64,000 bases of DNA from Cupriavidus pauculus. GTDB lineage: Bacteria; Pseudomonadota; Gammaproteobacteria; Burkholderiales; Burkholderiaceae. Position 1 is the first letter of the stretch. Every line of letters starts with the position of its first letter. Position numbers and translations under genes: made by a program. Positions 8,076 to 17,180 of this stretch are shown here, piece after piece. Location of the stretch: contig NZ_VZOW01000025.1 in assembly GCF_008801835.1 (NCBI RefSeq), positions 1-64,000 of the forward strand, given 5' to 3'. The notes beneath the pieces are model-generated. The model was not told the DNA's origin. It did no database searches and saw nothing but the letters and a program-made list of their open reading frames with translations.

Positions 8076-8636
8076 ATGCGGTCGAGACTGACGGCACTTC
8101 TGATGGCAATCTCGACCTATCAGGCGTGGGATTTCTACTACCTTGCAACGCGAGCACCGGACGCTCATGTCGTCGCCGACGCAGTCGCGTGGGTAGTGGG
8201 CGGCCTCGCGATCCTTTGGTTCGTGATTCGAAAACGGCGTCGTCGTGTCCACCACAAGCGGCCCGTTTCTGAAGCGCTACCTGGCGCACCCAAGGTACGA
8301 TGGCAAGCGATGGTCGAACGAGACGAGGTGGCAATTCAGGCGACGCGGCAGTTGTTGCAGTCAATGCAGATGCAGTTCGATCGCTGGAAATTTACGCCAC
8401 CGGAAACGGAAGTGGCGATGCTTCTCATAAAAGGGTTGACCCTTGAAGAGTGTGCTCAGTCGCTAGCGTGGCATGATGTGACGGTGCGGACAATTGCCGC
8501 GAGCGTATTCGCCAAGGCACACCTCAGCAATCGCCATCAATTTGCCGCCTACTTTCTCGGTGATCTGTTGGTTGAGCCGATCGAACCTGCACCTCGATCA
8601 AAAGCCGGTGAGTGTAGACACGACGCCGGCATGTAA
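8076..8636 (+). CDS. Membrane-anchored LuxR-type HTH regulator
   Basis: 186 aa. One clear membrane helix (about residues 36-52, VADAVAWVVGGLAILWFVI) is followed by a basic stop-transfer stretch RKRRRR, a linker and a C-terminal LuxR HTH (about 105-165) with FTPPETEVAMLLIKGLTLEE and VRTIAASVFAKAHLSNR. No receiver or ligand domain is present, so it is probably a one-component regulator tethered to the inner membrane. ATG at 8076 has AAGGAC upstream. It precedes an MscS-like channel gene by about 100 bp in the same direction, so the two could be co-transcribed. Targets are unknown. Confidence 0.75.
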   Translation: MRSRLTALLMAISTYQAWDFYYLATRAPDAHVVADAVAWVVGGLAILWFVIRKRRRRVHHKRPVSEALPGAPKVRWQAMVERDEVAIQATRQLLQSMQMQFDRWKFTPPETEVAMLLIKGLTLEECAQSLAWHDVTVRTIAASVFAKAHLSNRHQFAAYFLGDLLVEPIEPAPRSKAGECRHDAGM

Positions 8637-8734
8637 GTTGTCGCGCTTGACCTTCAAGCAAAGACCAGAACGGTAAAAACCCGATTATTGGTGTCTGTGC
8701 CGCAGTACGGTGCTGTGGCTGTATCTCTATTTCG

Positions 8735-9298
8735 ATGAACAAACTTCTTCAAGCTATACACGAAAGCTTGCCGCAGTGGCTGGCAGATTGGTTCGACATT
8801 CTTGTTCCCGCTATCGAGGTCGTGCTGATTGCGGCTGGCGCATGGTTAGCAGTGCGCATCGCGCGTCGGTTGCTTAGAAAGCTGACCAACACATATTCTC
8901 TGCCAGGAAAAGTTGCGGCGCTGTCTTTGCGTGTGGTGGCGACCATCGTGTACGTAGCTGCCACGCTCTGGGCTCTCGAGCGAATGGGCGTGTCTGGAAC
9001 TGTCCTGTGGACCGCATTCACGGGATTTGCCACTGTCGGGGCGGTCGCGTTTTTCGCCGCGTGGAGTGTACTCTCGAACCTGTTCTGCGCGCTCCTGATC
9101 TACGTCACCGGTGCGTTCCGCATCGGGGACGTTGTGGAGCTTCTTGAGAACGGGGAAAAGCCGGGAATAAAGGGCCGTGTGCTCGACGTAAATCTCGTCT
9201 ATACCACCTTACTGGAAACAACAGTCGACGGACAAGAGGTGGTGCTGCAGCTGCCGAACAGTCTGGTGTTTCAACGTGTGCTACGAAGGTGGAAGTAG
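8735..9298 (+). CDS. Small MscS-family mechanosensitive channel-like protein
   Basis: 187 aa. Two N-terminal hydrophobic helices, then a glycine/alanine-rich pore-like helix (FTGFATVGAVAFFAAWSVLSN) and a short beta domain (GAFRIGDVVEL...GIKGRVLDVNLVYTTL...VVLQLPNSLVF), the order seen in MscS. The large C-terminal alpha/beta cage domain is missing; the protein ends soon after the beta domain, as in some short Burkholderiales homologues. It probably acts in the inner membrane in osmotic release or ion leakage. No frameshift is visible at the 3' end, so the shortness seems natural. Confidence 0.8.
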   Translation: MNKLLQAIHESLPQWLADWFDILVPAIEVVLIAAGAWLAVRIARRLLRKLTNTYSLPGKVAALSLRVVATIVYVAATLWALERMGVSGTVLWTAFTGFATVGAVAFFAAWSVLSNLFCALLIYVTGAFRIGDVVELLENGEKPGIKGRVLDVNLVYTTLLETTVDGQEVVLQLPNSLVFQRVLRRWK

Positions 9299-9440
9299 CC
9301 TCACGGGTGGCGCGGTCCGGTGAGAACGCAGACCGGTGCTAGAGGGGAATCCCGCTTTCGCGTTTTTGAGGCTACGTAAACTACTCAAGACCTTAAGCTG
9401 GCGTCCGCGATGTCGGCGGGCGCCGCAAAACTGCTTGATT

Positions 9441-9572
9441 TCAGTGGCAGTGGCGAATGCCGGTCTTGTGGTCTATATGGCAGCCTTGGCTGTCAGTCCC
9501 ACCACTATGCGCCCACACGCCGCCCGACGCACAGGCCAGAACGGCCGTGAGAATGATGGTGATCCGTTTCAA
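9441..9572 (-). CDS. 43-aa secreted His-rich peptide (SGGTDSQGCH type)
   Basis: A short gene starting at TTG 9572-9570 with GGGAGA about 7 nt upstream. The product has a signal-peptide-like N-terminus (KRITIILTAVLACASGGVWA) followed by HSGGTDSQGCHIDHKTGIRH and CH. This C-terminal pattern (SGGTDxxGCHxDxKTGxxHCH) recurs in small periplasmic proteins annotated as YHYH-type, which supports a real gene. His and Cys content suggests metal or redox interaction, but no function is established. It lies convergent to the MscS-like gene with no obvious partner. Confidence 0.6.
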   Translation of the reverse strand: MKRITIILTAVLACASGGVWAHSGGTDSQGCHIDHKTGIRHCH

Positions 9573-10138
9573 GAAAGGTCTCCCTGGAGTGTTGGTTAGC
9601 GGTCTCAGTCTGCCGCACGTTCCACACTATCATCACTGCGATTGCCAGCCCTCCCCGCCGCGGTAGGGCTGTTGCGGCTGTGTCACAACTGTCTGCGCTC
9701 GCTACGGCCAACGCACCTCAGCAACGTAACGAAAATGCTGACGGCCGCTGGCGCCCAAGTTTGTAGGTGAATCGACGCATAACGTCCCCGCAATCCCGAT
9801 GGCCTCGCCGACTCACGCCCTCTGACTTTCGATTTGCACCGAGCATGATAGGAGTCCTTGCGACCTGAACAGGGAAGGGAGAGTGGACCGAATCGGGCGC
9901 TTCGACGCAGGCGCCACGGTGGGCAATAGCTCCCTTGGACTACATCGGTGGTGAGGGTAAACCCCAGCGTTGCGAAGGCCATCCACGTTGGCGGGCGAGC
10001 GTCAATCTATGAGTTTTCCAGATCAATCCGCTCCCAAAGAATCGTTTGTTGTCCCTGAGACCGGCTTCGATAATTTGCATCAAAGCCCGCGACAAACTGC
10101 GCGCGGGCGACAAATCCAGATGCAAAGGAGACAAGGCA
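9573..10138. other. Intergenic region upstream of the oxygenase operon
   Basis: About 565 bp without a convincing gene. It must contain the promoter of the Rieske/ALDH operon and that of the minus-strand 43-aa peptide gene; I see no clear -35/-10 pair. An AAAGGAG ribosome site sits just before the oxygenase start at 10139. Confidence 0.5.
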
Positions 10139-11332
10139 ATGAATGCCCCCATCGAAGCCAAAGAATTTCCGCTCGTCCAGCTCGCAAACGTTCTGGAGCC
10201 GATTGAGAGAGCCACTGGGCTCGGAAATGCGTTCTATACCGACGACCAGTACTACAAGCAAGAGCGTGACACGTTGCTGGGTAAAGACTGGGTATGCATC
10301 GGTTTTGCGGATGACGTGAAGGCGAAGTCTTTTGCCAAGCCGGTCGATTTCATGGGTCTACCGCTGCTGATGATGCGCAATCGCGAAGGCGTCCTCCAGG
10401 TTTTCCACAACGTCTGCAGCCATCGTGGCATGAAACTGGTACACGAAGCCGGTGAAATCCAGGGAGTGATTCGCTGTGGATACCATTCCTGGACGTATGA
10501 TCTGAACGGCGTGCTCAAGGGCACGCCACATGTTGGCGGTGTCAATCAGCACAAGGACCCCCGCTTTGCGTGCGAGAAGCACGGTCTGAAGGCATTGCGC
10601 AGCCATGTCTGGATGGGCATGGTCTTCGTCAATCTCTCGGGGACGGCGCCTGCCTTCGAGGAAGCCATTAAGCCGCTGACGGACCGCTGGCAACAATTTC
10701 TCGGTGCGGATGGGCTATCCATGATCCGTATGCCGCACGATAGTGGCTCGTGGTCGCTTGAGGTCAATTGCAACTGGAAGCTTGCGGTCGAGAACTACTG
10801 CGAGGCCTACCATCTTCCCTGGGTCCACCCATCGCTGAATACCTATTCGCGTTTGGAAGACCACTACAACATCGCGTTTTCGGAGCGCTTTGCCGGCCAG
10901 GGAAGTCATGCATACAACCTCGCCGACGTCGAGGGCATCTCACTGCCGACGTTCCCATCGTGGCCGGTGGACCGGATGCGCACCGCCGAGTACGTTGCAC
11001 TCTTCCCCAACGTCCTGCTTGGCATTCAGGCCGATCATGCCTTCGCAATGGTGCTGCAACCCTTGGCCGCGAACCGCACGGTAGAGCACCTACGGCTCTT
11101 TTTCGTGGGCGATGAGGCCGCGCAAGACCCGAACTATGCGGCGAGCCGACATGCCGTCCTGGCAGCCTGGCGCGTCGTGTTCAGCGAAGACATCGGCGCT
11201 GTGGAGGGGATGCAGGCCGGACGCCAGTCGCCCGGCTTCACAGGGGGCGCCTTCTCGCCAGAGATGGACGCGCCCACCCACTATTTCCATCGTTGGATGG
11301 CCACCCGGCTCCTTGAAAACGCGCAAGCGTGA
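10139..11332 (+). CDS. Rieske non-heme iron oxygenase, alpha subunit (choline-monooxygenase-like)
   Basis: 397 aa. The Rieske [2Fe-2S] ligands are C93-x-H95 and C113-x2-H116; the mononuclear iron site is in CEAYHLPWVHPSL with H225 and H230. This is the layout of oxygenases that hydroxylate aromatics or N-demethylate/cleave quaternary amines (choline, betaine, carnitine). AAAGGAG before ATG 10139 fixes the start; a longer upstream frame lacks similarity. It is first in an operon with an aldehyde dehydrogenase 12 bp downstream and a rubredoxin-reductase, which fits oxidative N- or O-dealkylation producing an aldehyde. No cognate beta subunit or plant-type ferredoxin reductase is present. Exact substrate unknown. 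Confidence 0.85.
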   Translation: MNAPIEAKEFPLVQLANVLEPIERATGLGNAFYTDDQYYKQERDTLLGKDWVCIGFADDVKAKSFAKPVDFMGLPLLMMRNREGVLQVFHNVCSHRGMKLVHEAGEIQGVIRCGYHSWTYDLNGVLKGTPHVGGVNQHKDPRFACEKHGLKALRSHVWMGMVFVNLSGTAPAFEEAIKPLTDRWQQFLGADGLSMIRMPHDSGSWSLEVNCNWKLAVENYCEAYHLPWVHPSLNTYSRLEDHYNIAFSERFAGQGSHAYNLADVEGISLPTFPSWPVDRMRTAEYVALFPNVLLGIQADHAFAMVLQPLAANRTVEHLRLFFVGDEAAQDPNYAASRHAVLAAWRVVFSEDIGAVEGMQAGRQSPGFTGGAFSPEMDAPTHYFHRWMATRLLENAQA

Positions 11333-11344
11333 TAGGAGAGAGAA

Positions 11345-12793
11345 ATGGCACCCACCATGGCTCGACATTGGCTCAACTACATCAACGGAGAGTGGGTCGA
11401 CAGTGGCCGCCGGCTCGATGTCGCCTCCCCCGCGACAGGCGAGAATTTCGCTACCGTGGCGCTGGCGAGTGTCGAGGATGCTGAACTGGCTCTCGACGCG
11501 GCCGCGCGGTGTGTTCAACGCGGGGACCTGACACATCAGCGGCCCGAGGAAAGGGTGAGATGGCTTCTGCATATCGCGGAGGAGATCCGCGCCGTAGCCG
11601 ACGAAGGCGCGCAGATCCTCTGCCAGGAAAACGGTAAGCGACTGAGCGACGCGCGCGACGAGTTTATCGAGGCTGCACGCTACTTCGAGTACTACGCGGG
11701 TATGGCCGACAAGATCGAGGGAATTTCCGTCCCACTCGGTGATAGCTATGTGGATTTCACGCGCTATGAGCCGATGGGCGTCTCGGTGCAGATCGTGCCG
11801 TGGAATTTCCCGGTCTCCATCTGCGCGCGTTCGCTCGCGCCCGCATTGGCGGCGGGCAACGCCGTCATCGTGAAGTCCCCGGAACTGTCGCCGCTCGGTC
11901 TCTGCGTTCTTTTCCAGGCGATTCAACGAGTTGGGTTGCCCCGTGGCGCCGTCCAGTTACTGTGCGGTCTCGGTCGAGAAGTCGGTGCCCATCTGGCTAG
12001 TAGTGCGAAGACGAATCACATTGTCTTTACCGGTTCCGTACCGACGGGGCGCGCCATTCTTGCTGCCGCTGCGCAATGGGCGACGCCCAGCGTGATGGAG
12101 TTGGGCGGAAAGTCCGCGGCAATTGCTTTCCCAGACTGTGACCGTGAGGATCTGCTTGCCAGCGTAAAGAGCGGCATCTTCTTCAACGCTGGTCAGGTGT
12201 GCTCGGCCATGTCGCGGCTTCTCGTACACCGCGATATTTACGACGAGGTGCTGCTTGCCGTCGCAGCGCTTGCCAACCAACTCGTCACGGGGCCTGGAGA
12301 AGACGACCCCGATCACACCCCGCTGATCAGCCTCGATCAGCTCGATAAGGTGGCTTCTATGTGTCGGGAGGCCGTTGCGGAGGGGGCCACGGTGGTGGCA
12401 GGCGGCGACCGAGTGGTGGAGCGGTGCGGGCATTTCATGCAGCCGACGATTCTTGGCCACGTACAGCCACACATGAAGATCGCTTGCGAAGAGGTGTTCG
12501 GTCCCGTGTTGTGTGTGATGCCATTCGAAACCGAGGATGAAGCGGTACAGATTGCCAATGGCACGCCGTTTGGCCTGGTGGGGGGCGTATTCACGCGCGA
12601 CATTAGCCGCGCACTGCGCTTTACGCGACGTCTGCGCGCCGGCCAGGTCTTCGTGAACGAATGGTATGCGGGCGGCATCGAAACCCCGTTCGGTGGCGTT
12701 GGGCTTTCTGGATTTGGTCGGGAGAAGGGCCAGGAGGCCATCTATAGCTACGTGCGTACGAAGAACGTCGCGATTCGCGTGGCCGACCACTAG
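11345..12793 (+). CDS. NAD(P)-dependent aldehyde dehydrogenase
   Basis: 482 aa, normal length for the ALDH superfamily. Catalytic Glu is E252 (VMELGGKSA) and nucleophilic Cys C286 (NAGQVCSAM); QIVPWNFPVS and the C-terminal EVFGPVLCVMPF and PFGGVGLSGFGREKG are standard. It oxidises an aldehyde to the acid. Start ATG 11345 follows GGAGAGAA. Position directly behind the Rieske oxygenase suggests it removes the aldehyde formed by that enzyme, as betaine-aldehyde or gamma-aminobutyraldehyde dehydrogenases do; which one cannot be decided from motifs alone. Confidence 0.9.
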   Translation: MAPTMARHWLNYINGEWVDSGRRLDVASPATGENFATVALASVEDAELALDAAARCVQRGDLTHQRPEERVRWLLHIAEEIRAVADEGAQILCQENGKRLSDARDEFIEAARYFEYYAGMADKIEGISVPLGDSYVDFTRYEPMGVSVQIVPWNFPVSICARSLAPALAAGNAVIVKSPELSPLGLCVLFQAIQRVGLPRGAVQLLCGLGREVGAHLASSAKTNHIVFTGSVPTGRAILAAAAQWATPSVMELGGKSAAIAFPDCDREDLLASVKSGIFFNAGQVCSAMSRLLVHRDIYDEVLLAVAALANQLVTGPGEDDPDHTPLISLDQLDKVASMCREAVAEGATVVAGGDRVVERCGHFMQPTILGHVQPHMKIACEEVFGPVLCVMPFETEDEAVQIANGTPFGLVGGVFTRDISRALRFTRRLRAGQVFVNEWYAGGIETPFGGVGLSGFGREKGQEAIYSYVRTKNVAIRVADH

Positions 12794-12805
12794 GAGGCAC
12801 CCGAA

Positions 12806-14209
12806 ATGAAGAAGTGGCTCTGCATCGTTTGCGGTGTGATCTACGACGAGGCTGAAGGCTGGCCTCAGGATGGCATTCCCCCCGGAACCCGATGGGAGGA
12901 TGTCCCTGAGGATTGGAAGTGCCCCGAGTGTGGGGTCGGCAAGGCTGACTTTGAGATGCTGGAGATTGCGGGGGAGGAGGTGCCGTCAGCCTCGCCAGCG
13001 ATTGCTGTGTCGGCCGTCGCCGCAGCGAACCCTGTCACGCAGTGCTCACCCCATCCAGTCGTCATCGTGGGTTCCGGCCATGCTGGTTACGGGCTGGCCC
13101 AGGCGATTCGTCAGCGTGACCCGCATGCCGAAATCATCGTCCTGACGCGTGAGTCTGGTCATCTCTATTCAAAGCCAGCCCTATCAATCGCGACCTCGTT
13201 GGGGCGCAGTGTCGAGAGCCTGATTGCCGAATCGCCTTTCGAGATCGAGAGAAGGCTCAGGATCCGTGTCTATCCCTACTGTGACGTGCATGCGATCAAC
13301 AGTGCCGCGCACACCCTGACGACTAGCATGGGGGAGATGCCCTACGCAAAGCTCGTTCTGGCTCTGGGGGCAAGCCCCGTACGCCTTGGTGTTAGGGGGC
13401 GTGGCGATGCGCTGCTAAGCGTCAACAACCTTGACGACTATCGGGCATTGCGTCGTCAGTTGGAAGGCGCCACACGTGTGGCGATCATCGGCGATGGGCT
13501 CATTGGGTGTGAGTTTGCCAACGACCTCGCCACCAGTGGCTACCAGGTGAGTGTCGTCGGCATCGGGAGATGGCCGCTGGAACGTCTCCTGCCGCATGCG
13601 GCTGGAGTCCACCTGCAACGTGCCCTGACAAGCCTTGGAGTGGATTGGCATCTGGAAAATCAGCTGGAGGAAATCGGCGGAGTACCCGGTGCATGGCAAC
13701 TCAAGCTCGCCGATGGCAGAGAACTGGAGGCGAACGTGGTGATCTCGGCGGTGGGCCTGACGCCAAACGTCGCGCTGGCTGCCGACAGCGGTTGCGCCGT
13801 CGGACGCGGCATTCGTACGGACGACACCCTGCAGACAAGCCTTCCGGATGTGTATGCACTTGGTGACTGCCTGGAAATTGGCGGCCGACTGGCCCCGTAC
13901 TTGGCACCAATCAACCACGGCATTACCGCCCTTGCTCGAACACTGACCGGGAGCCCGACGCCAGTCAGCTACCCGCCCATGCCCGTCCATGTGAAAACGC
14001 CGGTGGCGCCGCTGTGCTTCCTGCCGTCTCCCGCATCCGGCTTAGGCGAGTGGCGGGTCGATGAGACCGCGGATGGGGGGGTGAGTTGTGGCCACTTTGA
14101 CGACAGCGGGCGGATGTGCGGCTTCGCGCTCGTCGGTTCCGCGGCACAGTCGTTGCGCGGACAGTGGCTGGAAGCATGCAAGCCGCCGATTGGCGATTAT
14201 GTGTCCTGA
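12806..14209 (+). CDS. Rubredoxin / NAD(P)H:rubredoxin reductase fusion
   Basis: 467 aa with two parts. Residues 1-55 are a rubredoxin with iron ligands C6/C9 and C39/C42 (CIVC, CPEC). After a Ser/Ala linker, residues from about 80 form an FAD-NAD(P)H reductase: FAD motif VIVGSGHAGYGLA, NAD motif VAIIGDGLIGCEF and the C-terminal FAD motif VYALGDC. It moves electrons from NAD(P)H through FAD to rubredoxin. In this operon the natural acceptor is the Rieske oxygenase, an unusual pairing since such oxygenases normally use flavin/ferredoxin reductases. AGGAGGCACC precedes the ATG. It is separated by 12 bp from the ALDH gene. Confidence 0.88.
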   Translation: MKKWLCIVCGVIYDEAEGWPQDGIPPGTRWEDVPEDWKCPECGVGKADFEMLEIAGEEVPSASPAIAVSAVAAANPVTQCSPHPVVIVGSGHAGYGLAQAIRQRDPHAEIIVLTRESGHLYSKPALSIATSLGRSVESLIAESPFEIERRLRIRVYPYCDVHAINSAAHTLTTSMGEMPYAKLVLALGASPVRLGVRGRGDALLSVNNLDDYRALRRQLEGATRVAIIGDGLIGCEFANDLATSGYQVSVVGIGRWPLERLLPHAAGVHLQRALTSLGVDWHLENQLEEIGGVPGAWQLKLADGRELEANVVISAVGLTPNVALAADSGCAVGRGIRTDDTLQTSLPDVYALGDCLEIGGRLAPYLAPINHGITALARTLTGSPTPVSYPPMPVHVKTPVAPLCFLPSPASGLGEWRVDETADGGVSCGHFDDSGRMCGFALVGSAAQSLRGQWLEACKPPIGDYVS

Positions 14210-14224
14210 TATCTACTACGCAAG

Positions 14225-15541
14225 ATGAACCTGCCAAATGATGACAAAAGCTGCGGCTGGTATGCCGCGCTACCAAGCCCGGAACTGGCCATGGGATTGG
14301 CTGGCCGTCAATCGGCGGACTATGCCGTGATCGGCGCCGGCTTTGCCGGTCTTGCCGCTGCGCGTCGGCTCGCTGTTCACAAGCCGCAGGCTCGCATTCT
14401 CCTGGTCGACGCACAACGCGTGGGCGAGGGCGCGTCGGGTCGCAATTCGGGGTTCGTGATAGATCTTCCGCACAAGTTCGCCCTGGAGAACCCGGACCCG
14501 GCGTTCAAGCAGCGGTTGCTGCGGTTGAACCGCGCCGCGATTGCCCAACTGCAATCACTCATCGACAACCACGGCATCGCGTGTCAATGGTCGCATGCAG
14601 GGAAATATCAGGGTGCGGTCGGTGAGCGAGGACTGGCCTACCTGGCGCATTTCGAAAAGCTCCTGGCGGATCTAGGAGAGCCCCACCATTCGGTCGATGG
14701 CAGCAAGCTGGCTGGGATCTTGGGCACCAGTCATTACAGCCGCGCCGTATTCACGCCGGGATGCTACCTGATGCAGCCAGCGGCGCTGGTCCGAGGGCTT
14801 GCGCGATGCCTGCCCGAGAATGTTGAGCTGCTCGAGAACGCTCCCATTTTGCGGGTGGACCGTGACGGCACTGGCGGCTACGTACTGCACGGCGCGAACG
14901 GGGCCATTCATACGCGAAGCCTGCTGCTCGGGACGAGCATTTTTACGCGCGAGTTCGGGTACCTGCAAAACCGGCTGTTGCCGGTGATGACCTTCGCGAG
15001 CTGGACCGCGCCACTGAACTCCGAGCAATGCAAGCGCTACAAGGGAACCTTCGACTGGGGATTAACGCCGGCCGATCATGCGGGCACGACGGTGCGCATG
15101 ACGCAGGATCGACGTTTGATCATTCGAAATACCTACCGGCACGTATCGAAATATGGCCGCAGCGTCGACAGCGCTATGCGCGAGCGAATCCGCGCGGGTC
15201 ACCGTCAGGCATTCCTTGCACGCTTTCCGGAGTTGGCGGATCTGGAATTCACCCATACATGGGGAGGCGTCTACGCCATCTCGCGCAACTTTACGAACTT
15301 CTTCGGCCAGTTGCCGGATGGGGCCTTCGCGTCGGCATGCGACAACGGCGTTGGCGCTGCATGGGGCACCATCTCAGGTACCTTGTTGGCGGACTATGCC
15401 GTGGGCGCCCAGTCTTCCCTGCTTGACGACATTCAGGCGGTCACCGGTATGCCATCCCTGAATCCACCGGAACCGTTCCTCGGCATTGGCGTTCGCTCCC
15501 GCATCATGCTCGCCGCGTGGCAAAGTCGGAGCGAGCTGTGA
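14225..15541 (+). CDS. FAD-dependent amine/amino-acid oxidoreductase (DAO family)
   Basis: 438 aa. An N-terminal dinucleotide fold (YAVIGAGFAGLAAARRLA, about 34-50), then EGASGRNSGF typical of D-amino-acid-oxidase-like enzymes such as gamma-glutamylputrescine oxidase, and a C-terminal FAD loop (WGGVYAISRNFTNFFGQLPDG, NGVGAAWGTISG). It should oxidise a C-N bond, releasing an amine or ammonia and an aldehyde or keto product. It follows the rubredoxin reductase by 15 bp and its stop overlaps the cupin start (GTGA), so it belongs to the same operon. This supports a nitrogenous, amine-type substrate for the cluster. Confidence 0.82.
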   Translation: MNLPNDDKSCGWYAALPSPELAMGLAGRQSADYAVIGAGFAGLAAARRLAVHKPQARILLVDAQRVGEGASGRNSGFVIDLPHKFALENPDPAFKQRLLRLNRAAIAQLQSLIDNHGIACQWSHAGKYQGAVGERGLAYLAHFEKLLADLGEPHHSVDGSKLAGILGTSHYSRAVFTPGCYLMQPAALVRGLARCLPENVELLENAPILRVDRDGTGGYVLHGANGAIHTRSLLLGTSIFTREFGYLQNRLLPVMTFASWTAPLNSEQCKRYKGTFDWGLTPADHAGTTVRMTQDRRLIIRNTYRHVSKYGRSVDSAMRERIRAGHRQAFLARFPELADLEFTHTWGGVYAISRNFTNFFGQLPDGAFASACDNGVGAAWGTISGTLLADYAVGAQSSLLDDIQAVTGMPSLNPPEPFLGIGVRSRIMLAAWQSRSEL

Positions 15542-15936
15542 GAACCCAAGCGAATCCGACTGCGGAAGTAAGGTTGGTCGACCAGGCTGACCTCGGCTTC
15601 GTTGTCCGAGGCGGGCCGCCTGGTGCGGCCTACGTCGCACGAGCGTTTCCCGATGACGGACTGTCTCCTCTCGGTATCGGTTTCGCGAGGTGGGAAGGTG
15701 CGCGGGTCAGCTGGACCACATTGTACGAGGAAGTGATCTTCACCATCGAAGGCAGCCTAAGTGTGGAAGTCGGCGGTTGTCAGCATCACGTCAAGCCCGG
15801 ACAGGTTTTGTGGATACCCAAGTACACGGAGCTGATCTATTCGGGCTTTGCGCTTTTTGGGTATGTCGTGTACCCGGGAAACTGGAAGCAGACGTGCAAC
15901 GAGGACTTGGAGGAACCTACAATGCACTTGAGGTAA
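15538..15936 (+). CDS. Cupin, EutQ/ethanolamine-utilisation-like
   Basis: 132 aa single-domain cupin: LYEEVIFTIEGSLSVEVGG (motif 1) and VKPGQVLWIPKYTEL (motif 2) resemble the EutQ-type cupins. Start GTG 15538 overlaps the preceding stop and has GGAG 5 nt upstream; the upstream in-frame GTG at 15517 lacks any ribosome site. Motif 1 lacks the usual HxH metal pair, so metal use is doubtful. Cupins of this kind accompany amine-degradation operons, but their reaction is unclear. Confidence 0.75.
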   Translation: MRTQANPTAEVRLVDQADLGFVVRGGPPGAAYVARAFPDDGLSPLGIGFARWEGARVSWTTLYEEVIFTIEGSLSVEVGGCQHHVKPGQVLWIPKYTELIYSGFALFGYVVYPGNWKQTCNEDLEEPTMHLR

Positions 15937-16041
15937 GGTAACGTGGTTGCATCACGGAAGGCATCTTCGCTGTCCAGGACCTTCAGTGGCGCGACCAATG
16001 CGGGACTACTATTAAAAAAGCCCCCGGAGACACCCGTTCCC

Positions 16042-16938
16042 ATGAAAATCCAGCCATTGCCGCCGTTCAAGGCGCTGATTGCCTTTGAAGCCACGGCTCG
16101 CTTGGGCAGCTTCACGCGTGCCGCAGACGAACTCAATGTCACGCAGGGCGCCATCAGCCGACAAATCGGTTTGCTCGAAGACATGCTTGGCGCACACCTT
16201 CTCGACCGAACCACGCGCTCGGTCCGCCTGACTCCCACGGGCGAACAGTACTTTCAATCCAGTCGAGAAGCCTTGCTTGCCCTTGCGGAGGCCACGCAGG
16301 TGGTCAAACGATGGCAGGGCGACCAGCAGGTGACGGTTGCCACCAGCACAGCGCTCGCCTCCTTGTGGTTGCTGCCGCGCATCCCCGAGTTTAATGACGC
16401 TCATCATGGCATCGACCTGCGCATAGTTGCCTTTGATCACGTCAAGGACTACGGCAAACTGGAGTGTGACCTCGCCGTCTACTATTGCAAGAGCCCACCG
16501 GCCTCTATCAAGAGCACGCCGATCTGCAGCGAAGAAATCTTCCCGATCTGCAGTCCCGCGTATCTGGCACGTTGTCCGGAACTCCGCCGGGCGGAAGACC
16601 TTGCTGCCTGTACCTGGCTGTGGCTAGACGATTCCGAACGAGACTGGGTCAGTTGGCCAGAGTGGTTTCGCCGCCTGGATCTCGCGCCCGCCACGCCTCG
16701 CAATCGGATCAATCTCAACAGCTATGCCATGGTGATCCAAGCCGCGTTGAGCGGCCAAGGTGTCGCGCTCGGATGGGGAAATCTCATCGATCCCTATTTA
16801 AAGGCGGGCACCCTAATACGTCCTGTTCCTGAAACGCTTAAAACAGATGGGCAATTCCTGATCCTCGAACCGTCGGGGCCGCACGAGAGACGAAAAAGCG
16901 TGGGAAGTTTTCGGGACTGGCTGCTGTCGCTGCAATGA
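16042..16938 (+). CDS. LysR-family transcriptional regulator (GcvA-like)
   Basis: 298 aa. N-terminal HTH (residues about 5-65: FEATARLGSFTRAADELNVTQGAISRQI) and a substrate-binding domain that ends normally. The start at 16042 is chosen because the family begins PLPPFKALIAFEATARLGSF; the frame is open further upstream without similarity. It lies between the catabolic genes and the transporter/porin genes, all on the same strand, and likely controls both sides in response to the pathway substrate. GcvA-like subtype is inferred from the N-terminal motif. Confidence 0.87.
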   Translation: MKIQPLPPFKALIAFEATARLGSFTRAADELNVTQGAISRQIGLLEDMLGAHLLDRTTRSVRLTPTGEQYFQSSREALLALAEATQVVKRWQGDQQVTVATSTALASLWLLPRIPEFNDAHHGIDLRIVAFDHVKDYGKLECDLAVYYCKSPPASIKSTPICSEEIFPICSPAYLARCPELRRAEDLAACTWLWLDDSERDWVSWPEWFRRLDLAPATPRNRINLNSYAMVIQAALSGQGVALGWGNLIDPYLKAGTLIRPVPETLKTDGQFLILEPSGPHERRKSVGSFRDWLLSLQ

Positions 16939-17180
16939 CTGGGGCCTTGCGAGCATCGCGGGGGCCCTGTATTACGTCGCGCCCAGAGCAGTCTATTCGG
17001 ACTAATGCTTGGCTATTCATGTATCCTTTTTTATTACATTAAATAATCAATCGATGCACAAAAGATCGTTTGTTTAACCCGGCGGACTTACACAAACTCT
17101 CCTTGCGGCTTGATCGAAATCAAGGTGTTCCTGCTGCGAATAGAACAGGCCTTAGGCCATACAGATCCAAGGAGACAACG

